64,000 nt of DNA from Bacteroides sp. 224 (GCF_010500995.1 NZ_QVMK01000003.1:62001-126000), one strand, 5' to 3'. Counted from the first letter of the stretch, positions 1-8,864 are shown. A program made the numbers and translations. Notes: generated by a model from the sequence alone, not told the origin.

Positions 1-208
1 GTGAAGAAGATAGCTTAAGCGGATATTTCCCATTAACTTGAATTGTACTATCTATTGATAATGAAGTGAACTTACCAAATTTCCCCGGCCACCCCCATGA
101 GCAATTATTAAATTTACGGAATTCTAAATCATACTTTTCGGAGAATGACTGAGCTTCCATTTTCAAACATATGGAAAGACATAACAAAAGGAGTAAGGTA
201 TTTTTCAT
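1..208 (-). CDS. Exported protein, 3' end beyond window (partial)
   Basis: The reading frame opens at an ATG (206-208) and runs off the left edge with no stop, so only the first 69 codons are seen. Residues 1-19 form a signal peptide: a lysine, then a leucine-rich stretch, with likely cleavage near MEA-QS. The mature start has a Trp/Gly-rich patch (CSWGWPG) and the phrase SLSIDSTIQVNGKYPLKLSS. That resembles the N-terminal beta-sandwich in front of some Bacteroidota exported hydrolases, but this is weak evidence and the function is unknown. It lies 64 bp downstream of the double-glycine-leader gene on the same strand and may be its co-transcribed partner (immunity, modification or target). 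Confidence 0.6.
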   Translation of the reverse strand, partial: MKNTLLLLLCLSICLKMEAQSFSEKYDLEFRKFNNCSWGWPGKFGKFTSLSIDSTIQVNGKYPLKLSSS

Positions 209-272
209 AATAATATATAATGAACTATAGAAAGGTGTAAACTCCGTACAACCTTCCTATATCATTGAAATT

Positions 273-728
273 TTAACGAAATACGCCATAAATATTGGAA
301 TCATTCTGACTGATTGCACCATAAACTTCTCGCTGAGCATCGTAATAATGATAATAACCATCGGCTGATGCATACAAGAAATTAACAGCATGTCCCCCTA
401 TTAACATTGTTCCAGGGTATTCTTGTGAATATAGATGAGATGAAGTACTCATTCCAAATTGTTCAAATAGCCACTCTGTGTCTGAATAGGCTACTCCCAT
501 CACACCAACGTAAGCATAAGCACTTTTAGAATCCATTGACCAACCATTTTTTTCTTTAAGATAATCTGCATAAAGTTGCTGAATATCCTGAACAGAATAA
601 CCTGTAGATCCAGCAATAGCCATAAACAAACAATCACCATCAAGAATTCCTGCACTACCGCCCAAAACTTTTCTTTGCATAGATTGATCTAATGTTGAGT
701 AATTTTTTTCAAGGAAATCAATAGACAT
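273..728 (-). CDS. Double-glycine-leader protein with papain/OTU-like catalytic residues; candidate secreted effector
   Basis: 151 residues. Residues 1-24 look like a classical double-glycine export leader: acidic and polar, ending VLGG at 21-24 and followed by SAG. Cleavage there would release a 127-residue core. The core has DGDCLFMAIAG (Cys33), GGHAVNF (His113) and YYDAQ (Asp130, Gln132). The order Cys-His-Asp, with GHAV and YYD-Q, resembles papain-fold toxins, and DGDCLF resembles the OTU-peptidase Cys motif. Leader cleavage would suit the C39-peptidase ABC transporter encoded divergently about 1 kb away. Most likely this is a type I-exported enzyme (peptidase, deamidase or toxin). A small bacteriocin is less likely given the core length. 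The family was not recognised with certainty. It sits 50 bp downstream of the glycosyltransferase gene in AT-rich DNA. Confidence 0.7.
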   Translation of the reverse strand: MSIDFLEKNYSTLDQSMQRKVLGGSAGILDGDCLFMAIAGSTGYSVQDIQQLYADYLKEKNGWSMDSKSAYAYVGVMGVAYSDTEWLFEQFGMSTSSHLYSQEYPGTMLIGGHAVNFLYASADGYYHYYDAQREVYGAISQNDSNIYGVFR

Positions 729-778
729 TTTTTTTTAATTTTTTCATGCGGAAATTATTTTAAATTAAACATATAGAG

Positions 779-1537
779 CTATTTAAGCTCAAATTTTATT
801 GTATCACAGAATTCGTTATCTCTCCATGCATTATTGAAATAATGTAATGCAAAAGCATTTTTCAGTTGGTTTTCTAAGTAGTAGCTTGTGTTACCAGCTA
901 CAATAGCACGAGATTGAAAAGAATCATATGGAGTAACTCTTTCAGAAGGAATAAGGTATACTCCTTCTTTTTCGTCTTCTCTTAAAGATTGATATAAATC
1001 AATTAGCATAAAAGGTCCCGTTGTATTCATTATACAATCTTCTTTAGGAGTAATAGGATATTTGATACTTTTTTCTGAAAAAACATATTCCAATATCTTT
1101 TTTATAAACGGATGTTCAGGGGCAGAAACCATTAATGCATTGTTAAACATTATTTCTTTATTAAAAAAAGCATATTGGTGTTCTGGCTCTAAAGCAAAAC
1201 AGCAAGTTTTATCTTTAATCAATGAATCCATGGGTTGTATAGACTCATAGTCAAAATCAACATACATACCTCCAATTTTGTCTAATATTAAGTATCTAAT
1301 GGCATCCCAACGTTGAATATTGTAATAAAACTCATTGTATCTTTTCCAGAATTTAGGGTAGTACTCTATTACAAATCTATTCATACGTTCATTATCCCAA
1401 AATTCATAACTCCATGTTGGATGATTATATTTCCAAGTCTCACCTAATACTTGAAAATAGGCGGGAAGTGGTTCATCAATACCCGCCCATATTTGATGAA
1501 TAATTTTAGGTACTTTTTGGCTACATTCATTTTTCAT
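779..1537 (-). CDS. GT32-type glycosyltransferase (DXD, Gly_transf_sug family)
   Basis: 252 residues. The N-terminus has the PKIIHQIWAG signature (10-19) of the OCH1-like sugar-transferase family. The metal and nucleotide-sugar binding DXD is D94-F95-D96 within GGMYVDFDYES. W77 and D78 precede it in the usual RWDAIRY context, and a C-terminal HYFNNAW segment matches the family's HxxxxSW-like end. No signal peptide or membrane segment is seen, so it probably acts in the cytosol with UDP- or GDP-sugars. It is first in a minus-strand unit with the double-glycine-leader protein, which suggests, without proving, that it glycosylates that protein before export. Alternatively it is a leftover capsule gene. 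A purine-rich AAGGAAAT lies about 20 bases upstream of the start. The DNA is distinctly AT-rich. Confidence 0.8.
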   Translation of the reverse strand: MKNECSQKVPKIIHQIWAGIDEPLPAYFQVLGETWKYNHPTWSYEFWDNERMNRFVIEYYPKFWKRYNEFYYNIQRWDAIRYLILDKIGGMYVDFDYESIQPMDSLIKDKTCCFALEPEHQYAFFNKEIMFNNALMVSAPEHPFIKKILEYVFSEKSIKYPITPKEDCIMNTTGPFMLIDLYQSLREDEKEGVYLIPSERVTPYDSFQSRAIVAGNTSYYLENQLKNAFALHYFNNAWRDNEFCDTIKFELK

Positions 1538-1650
1538 ATTATTAAATCAATTTCCTTAAATAATAATACTATATTATTCTTCATTACATTAATATTAATT
1601 TATAAGATACTAATTATGAGACAAAAATGTATTTGATCAAATTTTAATCG

Positions 1651-1692
1651 TATACTTTTTGCAAATTAAAATTAAAAATATACTATTTGCAA
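1651..1692 (+). promoter_or_regulatory. Tandem promoter-like repeats before the export operon
   Basis: Two near-identical 14-base words, TATACT(T/A)TTTGCAA, lie at 1651-1664 and 1679-1692. Each carries the TTTGC end of the Bacteroides -7 box, with the TA one base further away than consensus. The second ends 31 bases before the transporter start. They may be tandem promoters or a paired operator in the divergent control region. On the minus strand, TAAATTTG (1700-1707) could serve the glycosyltransferase gene. Confidence 0.45.
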
Positions 1693-1723
1693 GAGTTTAC
1701 AAATTTATTTAATTAAAAATTGT

Positions 1724-3934
1724 ATGATCATTAAAAATTTTCCTCATGAATTTCAAATGGATGCCAAAGACTGCGGCCCTGCCTGCATCAAAATTATTGC
1801 GAAATACTATGGAAAATACTACTCATTGCAATACCTACGCGATCTGTGCGGAATCACCCGAGAAGGTGTTTCTTTGTTAGATATAAGTTATGCTGCCGAC
1901 AAAATTGGCTTGCGATCTATCTCAGTAAAAGTAACAATTGATGATCTTGTCAGCAGAGTGATACTTCCCGCTATTATCCATTGGGATAACAACCATTTTA
2001 TTGTCATTTACAAAGCTACCGTCAAGAAAATATATGTCTCCGATCCTGCCCGGGGATTAGTCTCTTATACTTACGAAAAATTTAAAGAGAAATGGTATAA
2101 AAACGACGAGCCTTATGGTATTTTAATGGCCTTAGAGCCAATGGCTAACTTTAAACAAATTGAAGCCCATGAAAAGATTGAGCGATTAAAAAGTTTCGAG
2201 AATCTATTAGGCTACTTTACGCCTTATAAAAAGGCTTTTGGAATTCTATTTTTCATTATGCTCATCGCTACCATTCTACAGGCCTTTTTACCTTTTATAT
2301 CCAAAGCTGTTATAGATACCGGTATACGAACAAAAGATGTAAATTTCATATACATGGTACTTACAGCCAACATCGTGCTGCTGTTAAGCATAACCTTATC
2401 TAATGTACTGAGAGATTGGGTATTGCTCCATGTCACTACACGGGTTAATATCTCTCTGATTTCTGACTATCTTATCAAGCTAATGAAACTTCCGGTGTCC
2501 TTCTTTGAAAATAAGTTGGTAGGAGATATTCTGCAACGTGCTTATGACCATGAACGAATCCGGTCGTTCATTATGAACAATTCTTTAGGAATGCTATTTT
2601 CCTCTATTACCTTTGCTATTTTCAGCATCATCCTACTCATATTTAATAAGATCATCTTTTTCATTTTCATTGCCGGAAGCATAATTTATGTACTTTGGAT
2701 ATTCTTGTTCCTTCGGGTCAGACGTAAATTAGATTGGGAATATTTCGACTTATTATCCAAAGACCGGAGCTACTGGGTGGAAACCATTGAAAGTATCCAG
2801 GAAATAAAGATCAACAACTACGAAGATACAAAGCGATGGAAGTGGGAAGCCATTCAGGCACGGCTATACAAACTTAATGTTAAGATTTTGAATATCAACA
2901 ATGCACAAATGCTTGGTTCACAATTCATTAACAACATACAGAATATGGCTGTTACCTTTTTTTGTGCCATTTCCGTTATTAATGGGGATATCACATTTGG
3001 TGTTATGATTTCCACTCAATTTATTATTGGAATGCTGAACGGACCCGTTGTCCAGTTTGTAGGATTCATTCAATCTGCCCAATATGCTAAAATCAGTTTT
3101 ATGCGTATCAATGAGATTCATCAGCTTCGGGACGAAGATGATATGGTATCTATTTCTGCCAATAGCATGGAACTTCCCAACAACAAAAGCATAGTAGTTA
3201 AAAACCTTGCCTTCGCTTATTCTCCTCACGCACCTCTTGTTCTGAAAAGTATCTACTTAACCATTCCCGAAGGCAAAGTCACTGCTATTGTTGGCGATAG
3301 TGGTTGTGGTAAATCAACACTTTTGAAATTGCTTTTACGTTTATATCTTCCTTCATATGGAGAAATCTGTATTGGAGATATGAACATAAACAGTGTAAGC
3401 TTGCGCCAATGGCGAGCGAAATGCGGTAGTGTAATGCAGGAAGGAAAAATATTTAATGATACGATTCAGAATAATATTGTATTAAATGAAGAAAGAATAG
3501 ATTATGAAGCACTGCAAAGAGCGACTCAAATAGCCAATATTGCCAAAGAAATAGAAGCCATGCCGCAAGGCTATCAAACAATGATTGGCGAAATGGGACG
3601 TGGACTCAGTGGCGGACAAAAACAGAGGCTTCTTATTGCCCGGGCTCTATATAAAGATCCGGATTATCTATTTTTAGACGAAGCAACTAATGCGTTAGAT
3701 ACCATTAATGAACAAAAAATTGTATCTTCTTTACATAATGTATTTAAAAATCGTACAGTAGTGGTTATAGCCCACCGCTTGAGTACCATTAAAAAAGCAG
3801 ACCAGATTATAGTAATGAAAGATGGCATGATTACAGAAATGGGTAACCACGAAAAACTGATGAGTAATCAGCGATACTATTACGAACTAATACAAAGCCA
3901 ATATGAACTGGAAACTGTTGAAATTGAAGCCTGA
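1724..3934 (+). CDS. C39-peptidase ABC exporter (PCAT, bacteriocin/effector type)
   Basis: 736 residues, the full length of a peptidase-containing ABC transporter. Residues 1-130 form the C39 peptidase that cuts double-glycine leaders: Cys17 in DCGPAC, His91 in NNHF and Asp107 in SDPARG. A transmembrane domain follows at about 165-440, then an ATPase with Walker A G524-T532 (GDSGCGKST), signature LSGGQ 628-632, Walker B ending D652-E653 and the switch His684. All catalytic residues are present. It should cleave and export a leader-bearing substrate across the inner membrane together with the HlyD and TolC proteins encoded next. The only leader-bearing candidate seen in the window is the 151-residue protein at 273-728. 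Its 3' end overlaps the next gene by 32 bases, which implies translational coupling. Confidence 0.95.
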   Translation: MIIKNFPHEFQMDAKDCGPACIKIIAKYYGKYYSLQYLRDLCGITREGVSLLDISYAADKIGLRSISVKVTIDDLVSRVILPAIIHWDNNHFIVIYKATVKKIYVSDPARGLVSYTYEKFKEKWYKNDEPYGILMALEPMANFKQIEAHEKIERLKSFENLLGYFTPYKKAFGILFFIMLIATILQAFLPFISKAVIDTGIRTKDVNFIYMVLTANIVLLLSITLSNVLRDWVLLHVTTRVNISLISDYLIKLMKLPVSFFENKLVGDILQRAYDHERIRSFIMNNSLGMLFSSITFAIFSIILLIFNKIIFFIFIAGSIIYVLWIFLFLRVRRKLDWEYFDLLSKDRSYWVETIESIQEIKINNYEDTKRWKWEAIQARLYKLNVKILNINNAQMLGSQFINNIQNMAVTFFCAISVINGDITFGVMISTQFIIGMLNGPVVQFVGFIQSAQYAKISFMRINEIHQLRDEDDMVSISANSMELPNNKSIVVKNLAFAYSPHAPLVLKSIYLTIPEGKVTAIVGDSGCGKSTLLKLLLRLYLPSYGEICIGDMNINSVSLRQWRAKCGSVMQEGKIFNDTIQNNIVLNEERIDYEALQRATQIANIAKEIEAMPQGYQTMIGEMGRGLSGGQKQRLLIARALYKDPDYLFLDEATNALDTINEQKIVSSLHNVFKNRTVVVIAHRLSTIKKADQIIVMKDGMITEMGNHEKLMSNQRYYYELIQSQYELETVEIEA

Positions 3935-5240
3935 GGAAAAAGAAAACCAGAATCGTAGCGAAGAAGTAAGCGATATTATAGATCGCATGCCCACTTCGTT
4001 CGGGAAATGGGTAGCTTGGGCGGTAGTTATTTTTACGATTCTTCTCTTTACATTCGGATGGCTGATAAAATATCCGGATGTTGTTTCGGGGCAAATTACA
4101 ATCAATTCTAATACAGCCCCCATTAAACTCCCAGCTCATACTTCCGGAAAAATAGAAATTCTAAATGTAACTTCTCAGGATAATGTGAGAGAGGGGGATT
4201 ATATTGCCATTATTCAAAACTCAGCAAAAACGGAAGATATCCGGAAAGTGACAGCATTGATCAATGAATTCGATCCCAATGAATACAAAACATTTAAACA
4301 AGCATGTGCTTTATTCCCCGAGAAAGTATCACTTGGGGAACTAAACATGAAATATTATTCATTTTTGTCTTCTTTAAAAAGTATTACCGACTACGCTGAT
4401 GATAACCAGTACGAGCAGCAACAGATTAGCTTATCAGAGGGAATCAAATGGCGGGAGAAAATCCTAAACGAAACACAAAACGCTTTGAATATATCCACAG
4501 AGAATTTGGAGATATCCAGAAAGTGGCTCGATAAATATTCATCGCTCAACAAAGAGTTAATTACTACCTATGAGCTTGAAATAGACAAAAGCAAAGCGGA
4601 TTATTTATCTGCTAAACAGAATAATCAGAATTTGGTAAAAGAAATGGCATCCATCGAAATGCAAATCGCAGAGAGCCGGAACAGGCTGTCGCAGCTTTCG
4701 GTAGAGCGCCGGGAACAGGAAAGAAAACTCCATCTGGATTTGTTTGCGTCCTATCATGACCTGAATGATCAGCTGAAACAATGGGAACAAACCTATGTTT
4801 TAAAAGCTCCATTTGATGGACAGGTTGAATTCCTTAAGTTCTGGACGAATGGCCAATTTGTACAAGCCGGAACCGATGTGTTTTGTATTGTTCCCAAGGA
4901 GAATGTAATATTAGGGCAAGTATTACTTCCCGCCATAGGTGCAGGTAAAGTCAAAACAGGCAGCAATGTGTCAATTAAATTAGATGATTATCCTTACACA
5001 GAATTTGGTGCCATTAAAGGAATTGTCAAATCAATCTCACTTATAACGAATGAGTACGAAGTAGCACAAGGTAAGATAAATACCTACCTTGTACAGGTGG
5101 ATATGCCGGATGGATTAGTTACGAACTATGGCGACGAACTGGATTTTAAATATGAAATTGGAGGGCAGGCCGATATTATTGTAAAAGACAGAAGATTGAT
5201 TGAAAGACTGTTTGATAATATAAAATTCAATACTAAATAA
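3903..5240 (+). CDS. HlyD-family periplasmic adaptor of the type I export system
   Basis: 445 residues. A short cytoplasmic N-terminus is followed by one membrane anchor at about 36-56. A biotinyl-lipoyl-like half motif (KLPAHTSGKIEILNVTSQDNV) follows, then a long charged helical hairpin at about 170-285. The returning beta-barrel part (LKAPFDGQVEFLKFW) leads to the C-terminal domain. This is the membrane-fusion layout that bridges the inner-membrane ABC exporter to the outer-membrane channel. The start lies inside the end of the transporter gene (32-base overlap, different frame). The next ATG choices would cut into the conserved N-terminus, so the overlap is probably real. Confidence 0.93.
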   Translation: MNWKLLKLKPEEKENQNRSEEVSDIIDRMPTSFGKWVAWAVVIFTILLFTFGWLIKYPDVVSGQITINSNTAPIKLPAHTSGKIEILNVTSQDNVREGDYIAIIQNSAKTEDIRKVTALINEFDPNEYKTFKQACALFPEKVSLGELNMKYYSFLSSLKSITDYADDNQYEQQQISLSEGIKWREKILNETQNALNISTENLEISRKWLDKYSSLNKELITTYELEIDKSKADYLSAKQNNQNLVKEMASIEMQIAESRNRLSQLSVERREQERKLHLDLFASYHDLNDQLKQWEQTYVLKAPFDGQVEFLKFWTNGQFVQAGTDVFCIVPKENVILGQVLLPAIGAGKVKTGSNVSIKLDDYPYTEFGAIKGIVKSISLITNEYEVAQGKINTYLVQVDMPDGLVTNYGDELDFKYEIGGQADIIVKDRRLIERLFDNIKFNTK

Positions 5241-5253
5241 GAAGCATAAGCAG

Positions 5254-6741
5254 ATGAAAGTATTTAGCATCCTATTCATGTCTATCATAGGCTTTGTTCC
5301 TATCTCTCTGTATGCGCAAAACGAGAGGGAACTGGATTTGCTTCAGTGCATAGAAATAGCCTCGGATAGTTCTTTGCAAGCCTTTATCGCAGATAATTAT
5401 TATAAAGCCGGTTATTGGGAATATCGCTCCTATAAGGCTGCCCGCTTGCCGGCTTTATCACTAAAGTTAACTCCGATGCAATATAACCGGAATATCATAA
5501 AACGTTACGATTATCAGGAGAATATTGATGTGTATCGAACGCAGGAGTCGCTATATTCATCGGCTGGGTTCACATTGAGTCAGAATTTTGATTTAACAGG
5601 AGGAACATTCTTTATTAATTCGGAGTTAGGCTATAGCAAAAATTTTGGAGAAAATAGTTATACACAATTCAATAGTATACCTGTTCGGGTGGGTTATTCG
5701 CAAGCGCTATTTGGTTTTAACAGTTTCAAATGGGAGTGTAAGATAGAGCCTCTTAAGTTTGAAAAAGCAAAGAAACAATTTCTATATCGTCAGCAGGAAA
5801 TAGCGGAGAACACTCTACAATATTTCTTTAATTATGTACAGGCAGAAAAAGAATACAAATTGGCACTGGAAAATCTGCTTTCCACAGATTCGCTCTATAA
5901 TATAGCTTTAGAAAGGCAAAAGATATCTGCTATTTCAGAAGCAGATGTGTTGACATTGAAGCTGGATAAGATTAATGCTCAGAATAGCCTCAAAACGGTA
6001 GAACTTAATATGGAGGATGCCAGATTCGCTTTTTTATCATTCCTGAATCTGGATAGTAATCAGGCATATTCGCTTAAGTTACCCGAGAATATGGATCAGG
6101 ATATATTAATCTCTATAGATAATGCTTTATTATGTACCCGTGGCAATAATCCTAATTATTTAGCCTATCATCTGGAAATACTGGAAGCCGAAAGAGAGGT
6201 AGATAGAAAACGAAAGGCAATATTTGAAGCTGACCTTTCTGCCAGCATAGGTTTTAATCAGGTGGCCAATCGTTTTGTTGATGCCTATCGACGACCGTTG
6301 CAACAAGATATAGTGACGGTGAGTTTGACCATACCCATCTTGGACTGGGGAGTGAAAAGAGGACAGATAAACATGGCTAAGAGTAATCTTGAAGTAGCAA
6401 AATTCTCTGTACAACAAAAAACGCAGAACATGGAAGAGGAATTAATCTCTGCTATTCATAAATTCAATAATCAAAAGGAACAGATTATCTCTACTCAGGA
6501 AGTTTTGTCTTTAGCAAATGAAGCTTATAGAATTAATAAAAAACGATTTGTAGTAGGGAAAGCGGATATAAGTACGCTTACCCTTTCATTAAATAGATAC
6601 AAGGAAGCACAAAGAAACTATATTAATTCTCTTAAATACTACTGGACTTATTACTATAAAATAAAGAAAATAACTCTTTATGATTTTCAGAAACAGGAAA
6701 ATATATCTGTTTTATTTGATCATATATTAAGTAAACTCTGA
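5254..6741 (+). CDS. TolC-like outer membrane efflux protein
   Basis: 495 residues with a signal peptide at 1-21 (cut after LYA, before QNERELDL). The start DLLQCIEIASDSSLQAF is typical of outer membrane efflux proteins of the TolC family. Two repeats of long amphipathic helices with Asn/Gln/Glu-rich heptads follow, and the second repeat is recognisable at DLSASIGFNQVANRF and PILDWGVKRGQINMAKSNLE. It would form the outer membrane exit duct for the adaptor and exporter encoded immediately upstream (13-base gap). Together the three genes make a self-sufficient type I system. A single substrate is likely, because no multidrug-type pump accompanies it. Confidence 0.93.
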   Translation: MKVFSILFMSIIGFVPISLYAQNERELDLLQCIEIASDSSLQAFIADNYYKAGYWEYRSYKAARLPALSLKLTPMQYNRNIIKRYDYQENIDVYRTQESLYSSAGFTLSQNFDLTGGTFFINSELGYSKNFGENSYTQFNSIPVRVGYSQALFGFNSFKWECKIEPLKFEKAKKQFLYRQQEIAENTLQYFFNYVQAEKEYKLALENLLSTDSLYNIALERQKISAISEADVLTLKLDKINAQNSLKTVELNMEDARFAFLSFLNLDSNQAYSLKLPENMDQDILISIDNALLCTRGNNPNYLAYHLEILEAEREVDRKRKAIFEADLSASIGFNQVANRFVDAYRRPLQQDIVTVSLTIPILDWGVKRGQINMAKSNLEVAKFSVQQKTQNMEEELISAIHKFNNQKEQIISTQEVLSLANEAYRINKKRFVVGKADISTLTLSLNRYKEAQRNYINSLKYYWTYYYKIKKITLYDFQKQENISVLFDHILSKL

Positions 6742-6763
6742 TCATTATAATAAATAATCATTC

Positions 6764-7870
6764 ATGCCCAAACCCTACCACTACCTAATCGTTGGTTCCG
6801 GTCTCTTCGGCTCCGTCTTTGCCCAGCAAATACATGCGGCAGGTAAAAGCTGTTTAGTTTTAGAAAAACGTAATCATATAGGTGGCAATATCTACACAGA
6901 AAATATAGCGGATATTCAAGTACATAAATATGGTGCTCATATCATACATACTAACAATGAAGAGATATGGAATTATGTGAACTCGTTTGTGCCATTCAAC
7001 AGGTATACCAACTCCCCCTTAGCTTGCTACAAGGGGAGTTTTTATAATCTACCTTTCAACATGAATACATTTAAGCAACTTTGGGGCATAACATCTCCTC
7101 AGGAAGCAAAGGTGAAACTGGAAGAACAAAGAGGGACTTATGCTCATATCGAGCCACGAAATCTGGAAGAACAAGCGCTCAAACTTTGCGGAAAAGATAT
7201 TTATTATTCCTTTATAAAAGGTTATACTGAAAAACAATGGGGAAGAGAAGCTGTAAAACTACCGGCTTTTATAATAAAGAGAATCCCTTTCCGTTTTATA
7301 TATGACAATAATTACTTCAATGATCAATATCAGGGCATCCCAATAGGAGGTTTTACTCTGCTGGTTGAACGCTTGTTGGAAGGGATAGAAGTAAAGTTAA
7401 ATACAGATTATCTTCAGGATCGCAACAAATGGAATAAAATAGCAGATAAGATAGTATTTACCGGATGTATCGACCATTTTTTTGACTTCAGCTTAGGAAG
7501 ATTAGAATATCGTAGTCTTCGATTTGAACATGAACAATTGAAGATAGATAATTATCAGGGAAATGCCGTTATAAACTATACAGAAAGGGAAGTTTCCTAT
7601 ACACGGATTATTGAACATAAACATTTTGAATTTGGAGAGCAACCGACCACTGTTATTACCCGAGAATATCCGGTAGATTATTTGCCAAGCAATGATCCTT
7701 ATTATCCGGTGAATGATGAGAATAATACTAAATTGCTTCAACAATACCAGAAATTAGCGGCTAAACAACCAAATGTTTTATTTGGAGGCAGATTGGCTAA
7801 GTATGCTTATCTGGATATGGACGATACCATTGAGCAAGCACTGGCTTTGGCCAGACAAGAATTGGGATAA
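6764..7870 (+). CDS. glf: UDP-galactopyranose mutase
   Basis: 368 residues, the usual size. The N-terminal FAD site is GSGLFGS, followed by the LEKRNHIGGN ring typical of the family. KYGAHIIHTNN and the C-terminal FGGRLAKYAYLDMDDTI match the substrate and FAD contacts of Glf. It converts UDP-galactopyranose to UDP-galactofuranose, the donor for Galf residues in glycans, in the cytosol. It starts 22 bases after the TolC-like gene on the same strand and is probably co-transcribed with the exporter. This is an unusual setting, since glf normally sits in capsule or O-antigen loci. It may feed the glycosyltransferase at 779-1537, but GT32 enzymes are not known to me as Galf transferases, so that link is inference. 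Confidence 0.93.
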   Translation: MPKPYHYLIVGSGLFGSVFAQQIHAAGKSCLVLEKRNHIGGNIYTENIADIQVHKYGAHIIHTNNEEIWNYVNSFVPFNRYTNSPLACYKGSFYNLPFNMNTFKQLWGITSPQEAKVKLEEQRGTYAHIEPRNLEEQALKLCGKDIYYSFIKGYTEKQWGREAVKLPAFIIKRIPFRFIYDNNYFNDQYQGIPIGGFTLLVERLLEGIEVKLNTDYLQDRNKWNKIADKIVFTGCIDHFFDFSLGRLEYRSLRFEHEQLKIDNYQGNAVINYTEREVSYTRIIEHKHFEFGEQPTTVITREYPVDYLPSNDPYYPVNDENNTKLLQQYQKLAAKQPNVLFGGRLAKYAYLDMDDTIEQALALARQELG

Positions 7871-7914
7871 CCATCGGCTACTGAGAAAAATGCAACTGCC
7901 TTCGGAGCAAAGTG

Positions 7915-8829
7915 TTACTTCTCATCATCTCCCCCCCGTCCAAACGAGCGATACTCCAACGGTGTAAACCCTGTATGCTTTTTAAACAAGGCAAAGAAGT
8001 GCTCGGTGGAGTTATAATTGAGTGTAAAAGAGATTTCCTTCACGGAATTAGATGTTTCTACCAGCAGTTGTTTAGCTTTGCGTAGCTTTAATTCCTGGAA
8101 ATATTTGGCAGGGGCATACCCCGTGTAGTCCTTAAAAACTTTACGGAACCAGGAATAGCTGATATTTAACTTCATGGCAAGTTCTTCGGCATCAATATCT
8201 TTAAAAACGTTCTCGTTCATAATGATTTTGGCTTGCTCTATTTTCTGCCCTACATCCCCTATCTCGAAAATCTTACCCTTGGAAATAGATAAAATCAGTC
8301 CTAATATATGCAGCACAACACCCGAAAGATGCTGCTGAGCGGCAATTTTATCTGTAGCAGCAATTTCCAGCGCACGAGAGAAGAGTGATACTAAATCCTC
8401 ATTCAATCCAACTTCAAGTATTTGATTTTCTTTACTCAGAAAAGAATGTTGTACCAGATTATCAATAATAGGGCCTTGAAAGCCTATATAATACTCATTC
8501 CATCCTGTTTGTCGAAGAGGTTGATACGTATGCCATTGGTCGGGGAAAAGAATCATCAAGCGGCCTTTGCAAACTTGTCTCTCGGAAGTAGAGTCTGAGG
8601 AAAATAACCCACGCCCTTTTGTGATATATACAATCTGGTATTCATGAAGCACCCTACCCTTCTGTATATTGAAGTAATAACCCGAAGGGTGATCTTTAAT
8701 GGGATAAGGAGAGTTGGGCTGAATAGCCTGAAAACCTACAGTATTAACCCACAGACCGAATTTTCGATCCATGTCATTAACAATGAGGTACTTAAATTCT
8801 ACGCCCAAATCATTGTAATTCTTTGCCAT
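7915..8829 (-). CDS. rhaR: AraC/XylS-family regulator, likely rhamnose activator
   Basis: 304 residues. The N-terminal half is a cupin-like sugar-sensing domain, and the C-terminal about 100 residues are an AraC-type double helix-turn-helix (AEELAMKLNISYSWFRKVFKDYTG, then the family signature at VKEISFTLNYNSTEHFFALFKKHTG). It directly follows the rhamnulose-1-phosphate aldolase gene on the same strand. In Bacteroides thetaiotaomicron an AraC-type RhaR encoded with the rhamnose genes activates them, and the same role is inferred here. It has its own -7 box at 8857-8864, so it can be made apart from the catabolic genes. It converges on glf with only 44 bases between. Confidence 0.85.
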   Translation of the reverse strand: MAKNYNDLGVEFKYLIVNDMDRKFGLWVNTVGFQAIQPNSPYPIKDHPSGYYFNIQKGRVLHEYQIVYITKGRGLFSSDSTSERQVCKGRLMILFPDQWHTYQPLRQTGWNEYYIGFQGPIIDNLVQHSFLSKENQILEVGLNEDLVSLFSRALEIAATDKIAAQQHLSGVVLHILGLILSISKGKIFEIGDVGQKIEQAKIIMNENVFKDIDAEELAMKLNISYSWFRKVFKDYTGYAPAKYFQELKLRKAKQLLVETSNSVKEISFTLNYNSTEHFFALFKKHTGFTPLEYRSFGRGGDDEK

Positions 8830-8856
8830 ACGTGTGTTTCATGATACTCCGTATGG

Positions 8857-8864
8857 CAAAGATA
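8857..8864 (-). promoter_or_regulatory. Promoter -7 box for the AraC-type regulator
   Basis: On the minus strand this reads TATCTTTG followed by C, a full match to the Bacteroides -7 box TAnnTTTG. It gives a leader of about 20 bases before the start at 8829. No clear -33 TTTG is present at the usual distance. Confidence 0.55.

Noticed and set aside
7871..7914. Possible hairpin (TGAGAA/TTCTCA) between glf and the AraC-type regulator
   Set aside because: Only six outer pairs with a large loop and no T run; not enough to call a terminator.
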